DNA from: Burkholderia ubonensis | Lineage (GTDB): Bacteria; Pseudomonadota; Gammaproteobacteria; Burkholderiales; Burkholderiaceae | NCBI RefSeq assembly: GCF_902833085.1 | Contig: NZ_CADFEB010000006.1 | Span: 1-64,000 of the forward strand | Direction of reading: 5' to 3' | Length of the DNA: 64,000 nucleotides | Part shown: positions 46,439 to 55,495 of the stretch, piece after piece | Layout of the letters: the number at the start of each line of letters is the position of its first letter | Numbering within the stretch: the first letter of the stretch is position 1 | The notes under the pieces: model-generated | What the model was told of the DNA's origin: nothing | Databases searched by the model: none | Seen by the model: the letters and a program-made list of their open reading frames with translations, nothing else | Program-made: the position numbers and the translations under genes

Positions 46439-47533
46439 TTGGCTTCGCCCACCGCCCAGCGCCGGTCGTTGCGCTCCCGCTTGCGCCGCGCCCGCAACCC
46501 GTGGCAGGCGCCGCGCGCGCGTACGCTGTTCACGCGCCCCGCGACGTCGCCGCATCGCACGCTGCTGTTCCGTCTCGCCCTCGTCGTGTTCCTGTGCGCG
46601 CTCGCGTTCCTCGTGCTGTATCTCGATCGCGACGGCCTGCGCGATTCGACGAAGAGTACGCCGATGGGCATCGCCGACCTCGTCTATTTCACGATGGTCA
46701 CGGTCGCGACGGTCGGCTACGGCGACATCGTGCCCGTCACCGCGCGGGCGCGCCTGATCGATGCCTTCTTCATCGTGCCGATCCGCATCGGCATCTGGTT
46801 CATCTTCCTGGGCACGGCCTATCAGTTCGTGATCCAGCGCGTCGTCGAGGAATTCCGCATGAAACGCCTGCAAAAGCAACTGACCGATCACATCGTCGTG
46901 TGCGGCTACGGCCTGTCCGGCTCGATCGCCGTGCGCGAGCTGCTCGAAAGCGGCGTCGATCCGGCGACGGTGATCGTGATCGACTCGCAGCAGCAGGCGC
47001 TCGAGGCCGCGACCTCGCTCGGTGTGGCCGGGCTGCTCGGCGATCCCGCGCACGAGGACCTGCTGCAGCAGGCGCAGGTGCGCGCCGCGAAGGCGGTGAT
47101 CATCTCGGTGACCGACGATCCGACCGCGATCCTGCTGACGCTGTCGGTGCGCAGCATCGCGCCCGACACGAAGATCGTCGTGCGCATCCAGGAGAACCTG
47201 TACCAGCGGCAGCTGCGGCAGGCGGGGGCGGACGTGATCGTGTCGTCGACGAAGATCGGTGCGCTGCTGCTCGCGGATGCGGTGCAGAGCCGCTATATCG
47301 TGCCGTTCGTCAACGACATGCTGTCGACCCGCGGCCGCGCGACGCTGGTCGAACGGCCGGCGATGAAGCACGAGATCGGCTGCATGACGAACGTGGTGCC
47401 GGGCGCGATCGTCGTCGGGCTCGACCGCGGCGGCAAGATCCAGTCGTTCTATGAAGACCCGCCGTGCCGGATCCAGGCCGGCGACACGCTCGTCGTGATT
47501 CAGTCGGCGCGGATTCCGGATCCGGATGTGTGA
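46439..47533 (+). CDS. Two-TM potassium channel with cytoplasmic RCK (TrkA-N/TrkA-C) domains
   Basis: A 364-residue ion channel. One hydrophobic helix (about residues 44-63) precedes the pore loop with the K+ selectivity filter TVGYGD (residues 91-96), and a second helix follows at about 108-128. The cytoplasmic part has a TrkA-N Rossmann domain (DHIVVCGYGLSGSIAVREL) and a TrkA-C-like tail. This is the MthK/Kch-type plan for ligand-gated K+ channels. The start is TTG at 46439, with CAGGAGATC eight bases upstream; no ATG or GTG fits as well. It is the last intact housekeeping-type gene before the accessory island. Confidence 0.9.
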   Translation: MASPTAQRRSLRSRLRRARNPWQAPRARTLFTRPATSPHRTLLFRLALVVFLCALAFLVLYLDRDGLRDSTKSTPMGIADLVYFTMVTVATVGYGDIVPVTARARLIDAFFIVPIRIGIWFIFLGTAYQFVIQRVVEEFRMKRLQKQLTDHIVVCGYGLSGSIAVRELLESGVDPATVIVIDSQQQALEAATSLGVAGLLGDPAHEDLLQQAQVRAAKAVIISVTDDPTAILLTLSVRSIAPDTKIVVRIQENLYQRQLRQAGADVIVSSTKIGALLLADAVQSRYIVPFVNDMLSTRGRATLVERPAMKHEIGCMTNVVPGAIVVGLDRGGKIQSFYEDPPCRIQAGDTLVVIQSARIPDPDV

Positions 47534-47636
47534 TGGTGGAGTGAGAAATAAAATCTATATATTTCAATAACATATTTTTAAATTTCTTTCCGGAATTTTG
47601 GCCGATTTCCAATGTGTAGGCGCCATATAGGCGTTT

Positions 47637-48420
47637 CAGGTCTGCATCGAGCCGCACCTGACGCGCGTGTCGCTGCAACTGATCAAGCAGGTGGCCGGGC
47701 AATGGGCGGTCGCTTTGCCGCAGGCCGAGCACCCGGTCGGCCGCTGGTTCCGATCGATCGTCGCGGAGCGGCTGATGGAGGAGGGAATCCGCACGCTCGG
47801 CGAGCTCGTTGCGCTGGTGTACCGCCGTGGCAGCCAGTGGTGGCGCTCGGTGTCGCGCGCCGGCGCCGGCCGGGCGCGCGTGCTGGTCGCGTGGCTGCGC
47901 CGACACGCCGACACGATCGATCCGCTGGTGGCGCCGGGCCCGGTCATCGGGCCGCTGCGCGGCCAGCTGGTGCTGCTTGAGCGGCTCGCTATGCCGCATC
48001 CGCTGTCCGGCGCGCAGGGCGGGAACTGCGCGCCGGCGTTCCCGTACGTCGCCGCACAGCACGACCTCGCGGCGGTGCGCGCGTACCTGCACCGCTACGA
48101 CGATCGGCCGGCCACACAGCGGGCGCATCACTCGAGCTGGAGCGCCTGGTGTTGTGGTGCGCGCCAGCGCGGGTCGACGACTGCGAGGCGTACAAGGCGT
48201 TCCAGGCCACGCCGGCCGACGCATTCTGCGGGCCGCCGGCGTCGGGAGCGTCGGGCCGCTCGCGCCCGTTCGCGTGTCCGCGGTGCGCGCGCCGCGCGCG
48301 GCATTCGAGCGGCTGGTCAAGATGCGCGGCCTGGCCGGCAACCCGTGGGCCGCCGTCACCGAGCCATACTGGCCATCAGCACCAGGGGAATTGCGCGGTA
48401 CTCGATCGCAGTTTAACTAT
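47637..48420 (+). pseudogene. Tyrosine recombinase/phage integrase remnant, frameshifted and 3'-truncated
   Basis: Three frames together give fragments of a large Burkholderia phage-type integrase. The first reads IEPHLTRVSLQLIKQVAGQW, MEEGIRTLGELVALVYRRG and DLAAVRAYLHRYDDRPATQR. The second (about 48140-48260) reads LERLVLWC, DDCEAYKAFQATPADAFCGP. The third (about 48295-48370) reads AAFERLVKMRGLAGNPWAAV. The catalytic domain with the R-H-R-Y residues is absent. The order is that of the N-terminal and core-binding part of the recombinase. An AT-rich stretch (47540-47600) lies just before it. It marks the edge of the accessory island that holds the T6SS genes. Confidence 0.75.
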
Positions 48421-48657
48421 TGCTGATACTTCTGCCGGACAGATCATCCTACGTACATGCGCGAATTGCCATATGATCTGAGTTTGTCTTTTCCGACGAA
48501 GCGATTCGAATCACGACTCACGCGCAACGATTTAATTGGCACGCGAAGCGCAAAGGTGGTGAAGAATATGTAACCAATTCGTCGCATTGTTTAATAATTG
48601 CGGTCGCGGTTCTGAGAGGGCAATACCGGCCGAGATTGCTTACCATGGGATGTCAGC

Positions 48658-51164
48658 ATGAGCGGCGAAGTCTTGCTGAAGGCGCTGCGCGGCGGGCACG
48701 CGCAGTTCGAACGCATCGTCAAACTCGATACGCCGCTCGGCGACGACTGGCTCGTGCCGCTGTACGTCAAGATTCAAGCGCGGCTCGGGCGGAATTTCGA
48801 GGTAGTCGTCGACGCGTCATCGGTCGTCGGCGACAAGATCAAGCTCAACGCGCTGATGCTGCAACCCGTCACGCTCTGGATTCGCCAGACGGACGGTGGG
48901 TATCTGCCGATTCACGGCTACGTGCAGCAGGTTCGGCGTCTGGGAAGTGACGGATCGCTCTCATATTTTCAGCTCCGCTTCGCGTCCTGGTTGAGCTTCC
49001 TCAAACTGAGCAGCGATCGGCGAGATTGGCAGGAAACCGCAGGCTGGCAGATCCTGACCGACGTGTTCGATAAGCATCCGCAGGCGAATGGCCACTACGG
49101 GCTCGAGCTGCGCAGTGCGATCCCCTCGTATTCGCACCGCGTGCAGTGGGAAACCGACTGGAACTTCGTGCACCGAAGCCTGGAAGAGATCGGTGTGTTT
49201 CCGCGCTTCGATTTCGCGAAGGACGGCAAGTCGCATAAGGTCGTCATGATGGACGACCTCTATTTCGGGCCGTCGCTGCCGAACCCGGAGATGAGGTTCA
49301 GTCATGCGGGCACCGACGAGGATTTCGATGGGCTCACCCAACTGAGTGAACAGCAAGACGCACAAAGCGCGACGCTGACGCTCGGCACAGCCGACTACAA
49401 GCGGCCGGATCTCGACAAACAGGTCGGCATGCCGGCGGCCGACCTCGAGGATTTGCCAGGTCAAGGTGAGGACTATCTCTATACTGGCTCGCAGACTTGG
49501 GAAGCATCCGACGTCGGCGAGCAGCAAGCTCGCATTCGCACCGAGGAATGGGCGTCCCGGTCGAAGCGCTATTTCGCAATCGGTAGCCCGCGGTACGCGC
49601 TTCCCGGCTACTGGTTCAAGGTGTCGGGGCATCCCGTTCTCGACACGCAGCCGGAGGACGAGCGCGAGCTGTCGATTATCGCGAGCGACTGGCTGATTCA
49701 AAACAACCTGCCGGGCGTGGACGCGCTCAGGCGGTTTCCGCGCAGCCTGCGCAGTGAAATCGAACAGGTCCAGGCGGCCGGGACCAGCGCGACCGTGCGT
49801 CATCGCGACGGCGGCGTCGGATTTTTCCACGTCGAGATCGAGGCGCAACGCCGCAAGACGCCGTTCCGCAGTCCGTTCGAGCACGAGAAGCCGGAGATGC
49901 ACCTGCAAACGGCGATCGTCGTGACGGATAGCGACGACGAAATCCTTACCGACGATGGCAACCGCGTGCGGGTCCGCACATCGAACAGCCGGAACGATCG
50001 CAATACAAAGTCGACGACGTGGATTCGCGCCGCAATGCCGGACGCCGGCGCGAAGCGCGGCGGCTACTTCCCGCTGCGCAAGGATGACCAGGTGCTCCTG
50101 GGATTCGTGAACGGCGATTGCGACCGGCCGGTGATCATCTCGAGACTGCATGGGGGTGCGACGATGCCCGTATGGCATACGCACGGCCTGCTGTCCGGCT
50201 TCCGGTCTCGCGAATACGGTGGCGATGGTTTCAACCAGCTCGTCATGGACGACTCGAGCGGTCAGAATCGGGCTCACCTTTACTCGTCAAGCTACAGCTC
50301 TCACCTTCATCTGGGTTACTTGATCGAGCAGTCCGACAACACGCGCGGCGCGTTCGTCGGCAGCGGCTTCGATCTCAAGTCGGAGGCGCACGGTGCGATT
50401 CGGGCGGTACGAGGCCTGTCGATCTCGACCCATCCGGCCGCAGTACAGCCGATGAACGTGTCGGCCGCGACTGACAGCTCGCGGCTGCGGAAGCCGTGTT
50501 CGAGACAGTCTCGCAGGCGAGCGAAACGAACCGGGCCGAGAGCCTGAAGGACGGCAGCGATGCGCTGAAGGCGTTTACCGAGATGACGCAGAGCAGCGTT
50601 CCGGGCGTCACGAAAGGTGGTCGCACGGCAGGGGGAGGAACAGGAAGTGCCAACGGCTTTGCGAAGCCGGCCATGCTGCTGTCGAGTCCGGCAGGTGTCG
50701 GGATCTCCAGCCAGCAGTCGCTTCATGCCGCGGCGAATCAACAGGTCAACCTGGTGTCGGGAAGGAACGTCAACGTTGCGGCCGGGAAGTCGCTTCTCGC
50801 AAGCGTCATGGACAAGATCAGCCTGTACGCTCAAAACCTCGGGATCAAAATCTTCGCGACCAAAGGCCCTGTCGAGATCCAGGCTCAGAGTGATGCGCTG
50901 ACGATGCTCGCGCAGCAGGACATCATGATCGAGAGCGCGTCCGGACGGATGGTTCTGCGCGCGGAAAAGGAGCTGATTCTGAACGTCGGTGGTTCGTATA
51001 TCAAGATCACGCCGAACATGATCGAGAACGGGACGTCAGGTCAGATTCTCGAGAAATGCGCATCGTGGGACAAGCCCGGTGCGTCGACCATGACGTTGCG
51101 CGATCCGTTGAACGGCACGCCCGTGTCGAAGCACGGCGGTTACGCGGACGATTTTTCCGGTTGA
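48658..51164 (+). pseudogene. vgrG: T6SS spike protein VgrG, split by a single-base frameshift
   Basis: VgrG forms the trimeric spike on the Hcp tube and carries effectors out of the cell. The first frame (48658-about 50475) holds the gp27/gp5-like spike region (WETDWNFVHRSLEEIGVFPR and DDQVLLGFVNGDCDRPVIIS). The conserved SISTHPAAVQPMNVSAATD is followed by a switch to another frame, which continues QLAAAEAVFETVSQASE, then the DUF2345-type beta-helix region to DFSG at 51164. Reading one base back after the codon GAC at 50473-50475, as if a C were missing, restores a normal VgrG of about 835 residues. No slippery heptamer is seen. It is either a true mutation or a base-call error. Confidence 0.85.
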
Positions 51165-51217
51165 TCCGGATTCGCCCCGTACGAGAAGCACGATAACGAC
51201 TTGCGATTCTAATTGCC

Positions 51218-54181
51218 ATGACGGACAAGCACCCTCCCAAACAACCACCGAAGAAACCTGAGCCCGAAGCAAAGCCCGCGTATACGCCTCTTGCATGGAG
51301 CTATCCGTTTTCGCCCGCGACCAAGGAGGGCGCGGCGCCGGACGCCACGGATCCCTTGACCTATATGAAGGTGCTTGCGACCGCTGAGGATGGTTTTTAT
51401 CCGCTGGGCGCCAGCGGCATCTGGCATGGCGGCATTCACTTCGGTCAGAAGACCGGCGAGGCACTGAAACAGGACGAGGGCGTATGCGCGATCGCCACCG
51501 GGGAGATCGTCGCTTACCGGCTCGACAACGAGTGCCCCACGTTGACGTACCAGGACAAGCGCAACGCGTTGTATTCGCGGGGCTTTGTGCTGATTCGCCA
51601 TACTCTGCAATTGCCGCCCGTACCGAAAAAGCCGGACCCGGCTCCTGCACCCTCGAATGCGCCACCCACATCGCCCGCGTCGGGCGCCAATGGGACACCG
51701 CCGGCACCGGCCTCTGCGCCAGCCCCGGCGCAGGCCCCGGCGCCGTCGAGTCCGCCTCCCGATGAAACGCTGACGTTCTTCAGTTTGTACATGCATACGC
51801 TCGACTGGAAAACGTATAAGGCGGCGCTTGATCAGCCCAAAACCGAAAACGCGGATCCCAAGGCGCCGCGGCTCAAACCTCTTCCGTACTGGGAAGCCGA
51901 CCGCTCGTATCGAGCGTTGAAGCCGAACAAGCAGGACCTTCCCAAACCCAAGCCGATCAATCCCGACGCGCTCGGCGACGATCCGTCGCAGCAGCAAGGT
52001 GCGGATGATGCGCTGCCGGAGCCTGTATCGGGTGTTCGGGTTCGTATTACCCCGAACGGTAAGCTCCTCGGTTTGCTACCCGAGGGAACGGAACTCACCG
52101 TGAACGAGGCCGATAACGGCGGCCGCAAGGGGTGGGTAAAGATCACGAAGATTATTAAAGGCGATCCGGTGGGCCCAGTTGTAGGTCAACCACCGGATGT
52201 GCAGTTGAAGTACAGCTACGTGTTTCTTTCGGAACTGGAGCCGATTCCTCAGTCCGGCCCCGTCGATAAGGTGGTCGTGCTCAAGAAGCCCTACCCCGTC
52301 AACGCGGGAGACGTTGTCGCACATTTCGGGCAATACCAGCGCTATAGGGAAGCAAAGCTCACTCCTCCGGTACCGAGTCGGCCGTTGCTGCATCTCGAAG
52401 TCTTTGCCGGCTCCGATCTTCCGGCGTTCATCGCCAAGAGTCAGGCACGCGCGAAAGAACTGCCGGATAAAGACAAGCCGTTTCTGGAGGTTCTGGCGGG
52501 CGCAAAACTCGTGACGAAAGTTCCGGATTCGGATTACACCCTCGAGCAGACGGGTTTGAAGCTGGTACCTGTCGGCGATCCGAAATCGCGATGGGTCAAG
52601 GTGCAGCCCAAGACCGTAAAAATGCCTGCCGCGCAGCCGGAGCCAGCCGGGCCGGCCGGCAAGGGGAAGAAGCACAAGGAGAAGCCACCGAAAAAGCAGG
52701 CGCCGATCGAGACGCCGACCGGCAGTCCGTTCTGGATCGACAGCAGCCTGGGCTTGGTCAATCAAATGACGACGGCACCAGTCAAGGGCTGGAAAAACTT
52801 TCCGCTGAAGGTCAGCCAGGCGGACGGGCCCGGAACCGACTTCCGCAACGTGTTCCGGGTGGTCGATCTCGACAAGAAGGGTCCGCAAAGCTTGGCACGA
52901 GAAGACAAGGACACGAGCGGAAATACGAAACGCTGGTGGAACGTGATAGTCGGCACGAAAGAGGGCGGAACCCGTCAAGGCTGGGTGCGCGAGCAGGATC
53001 ATCCGAAAGTGAAGCTGTGCAGCCCGTGGGACTGGCCTGGGTTCGATCTCGTCGACAACAGTTCGACCAAAATGGTCGACATGTTCAAGCGGTATCTGTT
53101 CGTCGCGGGCCTGGCCATGGGAGACGATCAAGACAACTTCAAGCCGAGTGCGGACGCGTTGGCCACCAGCGACCTCATCCAGAAACTCGAAATGGCCATT
53201 GACGCTAACCACGATGGCAAGGTAACCGCAGCGGAATTGGCGGATGCGCAGACAACGCAATGGCTGGCCGAGGCGATCTCGCACATGGTCGTGAAGAGCG
53301 AGAGCGAGTGGGGCGGTAACATGGGGAAGTGGGAGGACATCACGCCTCATATGAAGCTCGTGCCGTGGAAATGGCAGAACGAGATGGAGCGGATCAAGAA
53401 GCTGCAGTGGTGGGAAGAGGTTCAGGGGATTGACGCGAAGATTCTTCCGAAAGAGCCAAAGCCATGGCATTTTCACCCGATCGGGTTGATTGCGAATTTC
53501 ATGGCTGGTTGTAGCGACAAATGCAAAACTGACGTGCTGGATTTTTCCACTACAGAGGGAATGTACTATACATCAGTAGAGGGGTTTCACCTTATCCTCG
53601 ACTCGGAAGGATTTGGTGAAGTTCCTTACGTGCCAGGGAGCAAAAAAGATCAATCTAGCGGTGTAACAATTGGCTACGGTTATGATTTGGGGCAACAACC
53701 CGAAGCGACGGCTCGCGGCGATTTGAATGGTTTTTTTGCGGAGGCAGAGATCACTCGGTTCTTAACTGCGATCGGAAAACATGGGGATGGGGCGCGCGCC
53801 GTTGTTTCATCCTTTAGTGATATAAAAATATCCGAGCCAAAGGCGCTTGAGATGGCTAAGAAGGTTAAGCGCCGCTACGCTCAGTTTACCGTTGACGCAT
53901 TTCCTGGTATTACGAAATTGCATCCGCATTGTCAAGGAGCGCTGCTCAGCTTGGTCTATAACCGTGGATCTCAATTAGAAGATAAGCCCGGTCAAAGATC
54001 GCGGGTTCACATGAGAAATATTAAGTCTGCCATTCAGAATAATAATTTACCTGAAGTTGCGGCGCAGTTACGTGCCATGAAAGTATTGTGGGAAGGAACC
54101 GGGAACGATGGCCTACTCAAACGACGAGAGAAAGAGGCTGTCCTGTTCGAGAAAGGTATGACTTGTGACTGCTGGAGATAG
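51218..54181 (+). CDS. Large T6SS effector: degenerate M23-like domain, EF-hand, C-terminal pesticin/lysozyme-like muramidase
   Basis: A 987-residue protein directly after vgrG. (1) Residues about 60-395 resemble an M23 peptidase: WHGGIHFG with H70, GEIVAY, LYMHTL with H193, HLEVF with H392. A Pro/Ala-rich linker (about 133-178) and an SH3-like segment (about 270-330) are inserted. The canonical Asp of HxxxD is His74 and the final HxH is HLE, so catalysis is doubtful. (2) An EF-hand loop, DANHDGKVTAAE (662-673). (3) From about 770 a pesticin/T4-lysozyme-like domain: E797 in DSEGFGE, T817 and D823 in SGVTIGYGYDLGQ, matching the Thr-Asp spacing of pesticin, so it should cleave murein glycan. 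DNA after about 53,500 is AT-rich. The LprI-type gene follows after 3 bases. Confidence 0.82.
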   Translation: MTDKHPPKQPPKKPEPEAKPAYTPLAWSYPFSPATKEGAAPDATDPLTYMKVLATAEDGFYPLGASGIWHGGIHFGQKTGEALKQDEGVCAIATGEIVAYRLDNECPTLTYQDKRNALYSRGFVLIRHTLQLPPVPKKPDPAPAPSNAPPTSPASGANGTPPAPASAPAPAQAPAPSSPPPDETLTFFSLYMHTLDWKTYKAALDQPKTENADPKAPRLKPLPYWEADRSYRALKPNKQDLPKPKPINPDALGDDPSQQQGADDALPEPVSGVRVRITPNGKLLGLLPEGTELTVNEADNGGRKGWVKITKIIKGDPVGPVVGQPPDVQLKYSYVFLSELEPIPQSGPVDKVVVLKKPYPVNAGDVVAHFGQYQRYREAKLTPPVPSRPLLHLEVFAGSDLPAFIAKSQARAKELPDKDKPFLEVLAGAKLVTKVPDSDYTLEQTGLKLVPVGDPKSRWVKVQPKTVKMPAAQPEPAGPAGKGKKHKEKPPKKQAPIETPTGSPFWIDSSLGLVNQMTTAPVKGWKNFPLKVSQADGPGTDFRNVFRVVDLDKKGPQSLAREDKDTSGNTKRWWNVIVGTKEGGTRQGWVREQDHPKVKLCSPWDWPGFDLVDNSSTKMVDMFKRYLFVAGLAMGDDQDNFKPSADALATSDLIQKLEMAIDANHDGKVTAAELADAQTTQWLAEAISHMVVKSESEWGGNMGKWEDITPHMKLVPWKWQNEMERIKKLQWWEEVQGIDAKILPKEPKPWHFHPIGLIANFMAGCSDKCKTDVLDFSTTEGMYYTSVEGFHLILDSEGFGEVPYVPGSKKDQSSGVTIGYGYDLGQQPEATARGDLNGFFAEAEITRFLTAIGKHGDGARAVVSSFSDIKISEPKALEMAKKVKRRYAQFTVDAFPGITKLHPHCQGALLSLVYNRGSQLEDKPGQRSRVHMRNIKSAIQNNNLPEVAAQLRAMKVLWEGTGNDGLLKRREKEAVLFEKGMTCDCWR

Positions 54182-54184
54182 ACT

Positions 54185-54760
54185 GTGACGAAGAATATTG
54201 TCTTTTGTGTCCTTATGCTTGTTTCCGGTGCCGCCTTTTCGAAGGTGGCTTGCAATGGCCAAACCAACGCGGAATTGACCAATTGTGCGCAAACAAATTA
54301 CGAGGCTGCAGATAAAATTTTAAATAAAAGCTACAATGATTTTCTGATGAAAATGACCGCATCGGATAAGCAAAATCTCATTGCAACTCAGAGGGCGTGG
54401 GTTGTGTATAAGGAGAAATATTGCGGCGCGGCTTTTGATGCTACCGCCCCGGGGGCGGAGGCAGCTATTGATAAATTGACTTGTTTGACGTCAGTGACGG
54501 AGGCGAGAACGGATGAAATTCGCTATTTGGGGGCAGCGGTCGGAATGGATGTATTCAGGCGGTCGATTGCTGTAATGGCGAATTTGTATGAAAATGGAGA
54601 TACTGGCAAGGTGATAACGAAGTTGATAAAAAATACCTCCGATGGAGATAATCCGAATTGGGTTAAATATGTAACCCTGAACTGCAAGATGACGGCCGCG
54701 AAGCTACAAGAAGAGCGCGACGCCTGCACGGCCAGGCTCAATTTCTTTAAAAATTGGTGA
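54185..54760 (+). CDS. LprI-family lysozyme inhibitor, predicted immunity protein
   Basis: A 191-residue secreted protein. The signal peptide (MTKNIVFCVLMLVSGAAFS) is followed by the LprI/DUF1311 pattern: Cys in VACNGQTNAELTNCAQ, LNKSYNDFLMKM, then QRAWVVYKEKYC. LprI proteins bind and inhibit lysozyme-type muramidases in the periplasm. The GTG at 54185 lies 3 bases after the effector stop, so the genes are translationally linked. An LprI-type inhibitor beside a lysozyme-like effector fits an immunity protein protecting the producer and its siblings. It shares the AT-rich base use of the effector's last domain. The C-terminal 90 residues are not recognised. Confidence 0.85.
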   Translation: MTKNIVFCVLMLVSGAAFSKVACNGQTNAELTNCAQTNYEAADKILNKSYNDFLMKMTASDKQNLIATQRAWVVYKEKYCGAAFDATAPGAEAAIDKLTCLTSVTEARTDEIRYLGAAVGMDVFRRSIAVMANLYENGDTGKVITKLIKNTSDGDNPNWVKYVTLNCKMTAAKLQEERDACTARLNFFKNW

Positions 54761-54793
54761 CATTGATCTTCATTTCCCGTTAACGGAGAGCAG

Positions 54794-55045
54794 ATGATCG
54801 ATTTGATTCGCATCGGTGACGGCACTGACCACGGTGGTAAGGTCGAAACAGGCTCAACAACCATGCGCTTCGACGGGCGATACGTTGCGCGCAAGGGGGA
54901 CCGCGTGTCTTGTCCGCAGCATCCCGATCTATCGCCCAACGTGATCGAGGAGGGCGATTCCTCGATGACGGACGACGGCATACCGATTGCACGGCACGGG
55001 CATCGGGCGACATGCGGTTGTCACCTCATCTCTAGCCTTATCTAA
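54794..55045 (+). CDS. PAAR-domain T6SS spike tip protein
   Basis: An 83-residue protein with the PAAR signature: IRIGDGTDHGGKVETGSTTM, then DRVSCPQHP, and the Cys/His metal-binding end HGHRATCGCHL. PAAR proteins sharpen the VgrG tip and bind a zinc ion. The ATG at 54794 follows ACGGAGAGCAG. It completes the order vgrG - effector - immunity - PAAR, a common T6SS delivery module. Base use returns to the GC-rich norm, unlike the immunity gene just before it. This PAAR has no fused toxin. Confidence 0.9.
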   Translation: MIDLIRIGDGTDHGGKVETGSTTMRFDGRYVARKGDRVSCPQHPDLSPNVIEEGDSSMTDDGIPIARHGHRATCGCHLISSLI

Positions 55046-55222
55046 AAGAGCCGCGTAGTTGGGGCGATCTTGTGTGCGACGAACGCGCACGAGATCGTCA
55101 TCTTGCGACTGCCGCGCGGCCAGCTCGGGTTAGGTAGTGAGACGTCGCCACACCGGCACGATCTCACCTACGATGGGGATCGAGGCGCCGGCGGAGGCCG
55201 GCGAACCCAGCGCTTGAACTGG

Positions 55223-55495
55223 TCAGCTCGACAGCTCGTGCTGCCCTTCGAGATCACGAGGGGTGTTAGGCTCGGATTCCGTCACCAACTCGCGATGTAG
55301 CTTGACGGCCGCCACGGGCGAGTCGACGACGGCATGGAGCGACGTTCCATCCCACAGCTCGACCGTCCACTTATCGCGCACGCGGCAGACACCGATCGTC
55401 CAGCCGCTGCGATGCGAATAGCCGAAATCGCTGACCACTGTCCAGCCAAGCGCAACCATCGCTTCGCGCAGCTCGAGCATCGGCGCCGTAGTCAT
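55223..55495 (-). CDS. Small hypothetical protein
   Basis: A possible 90-residue protein (MTTAPMLELREAMVALGWTV) that I do not recognise. It has several Trp residues, no signal peptide and no membrane segment. The ATG at 55495 is chosen; an in-frame ATG at 55516 adds MYTRESS. It lies in the decayed tail of the accessory island, and no ribosome site is strong, so it could be a chance frame or a remnant. Confidence 0.4.
   Translation of the reverse strand: MTTAPMLELREAMVALGWTVVSDFGYSHRSGWTIGVCRVRDKWTVELWDGTSLHAVVDSPVAAVKLHRELVTESEPNTPRDLEGQHELSS

Noticed and set aside
48421..48657. Direct repeats or tRNA end marking an attachment site of the island
   Set aside because: No tRNA gene and no convincing direct repeat around the integrase remnant could be found by eye.
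50461..50500. Programmed -1 ribosomal frameshift in vgrG
   Set aside because: No X-XXY-YYZ slippery heptamer or downstream stem is evident at the switch, and VgrG proteins are not known to use frameshifting. A base deletion or sequencing error is simpler.
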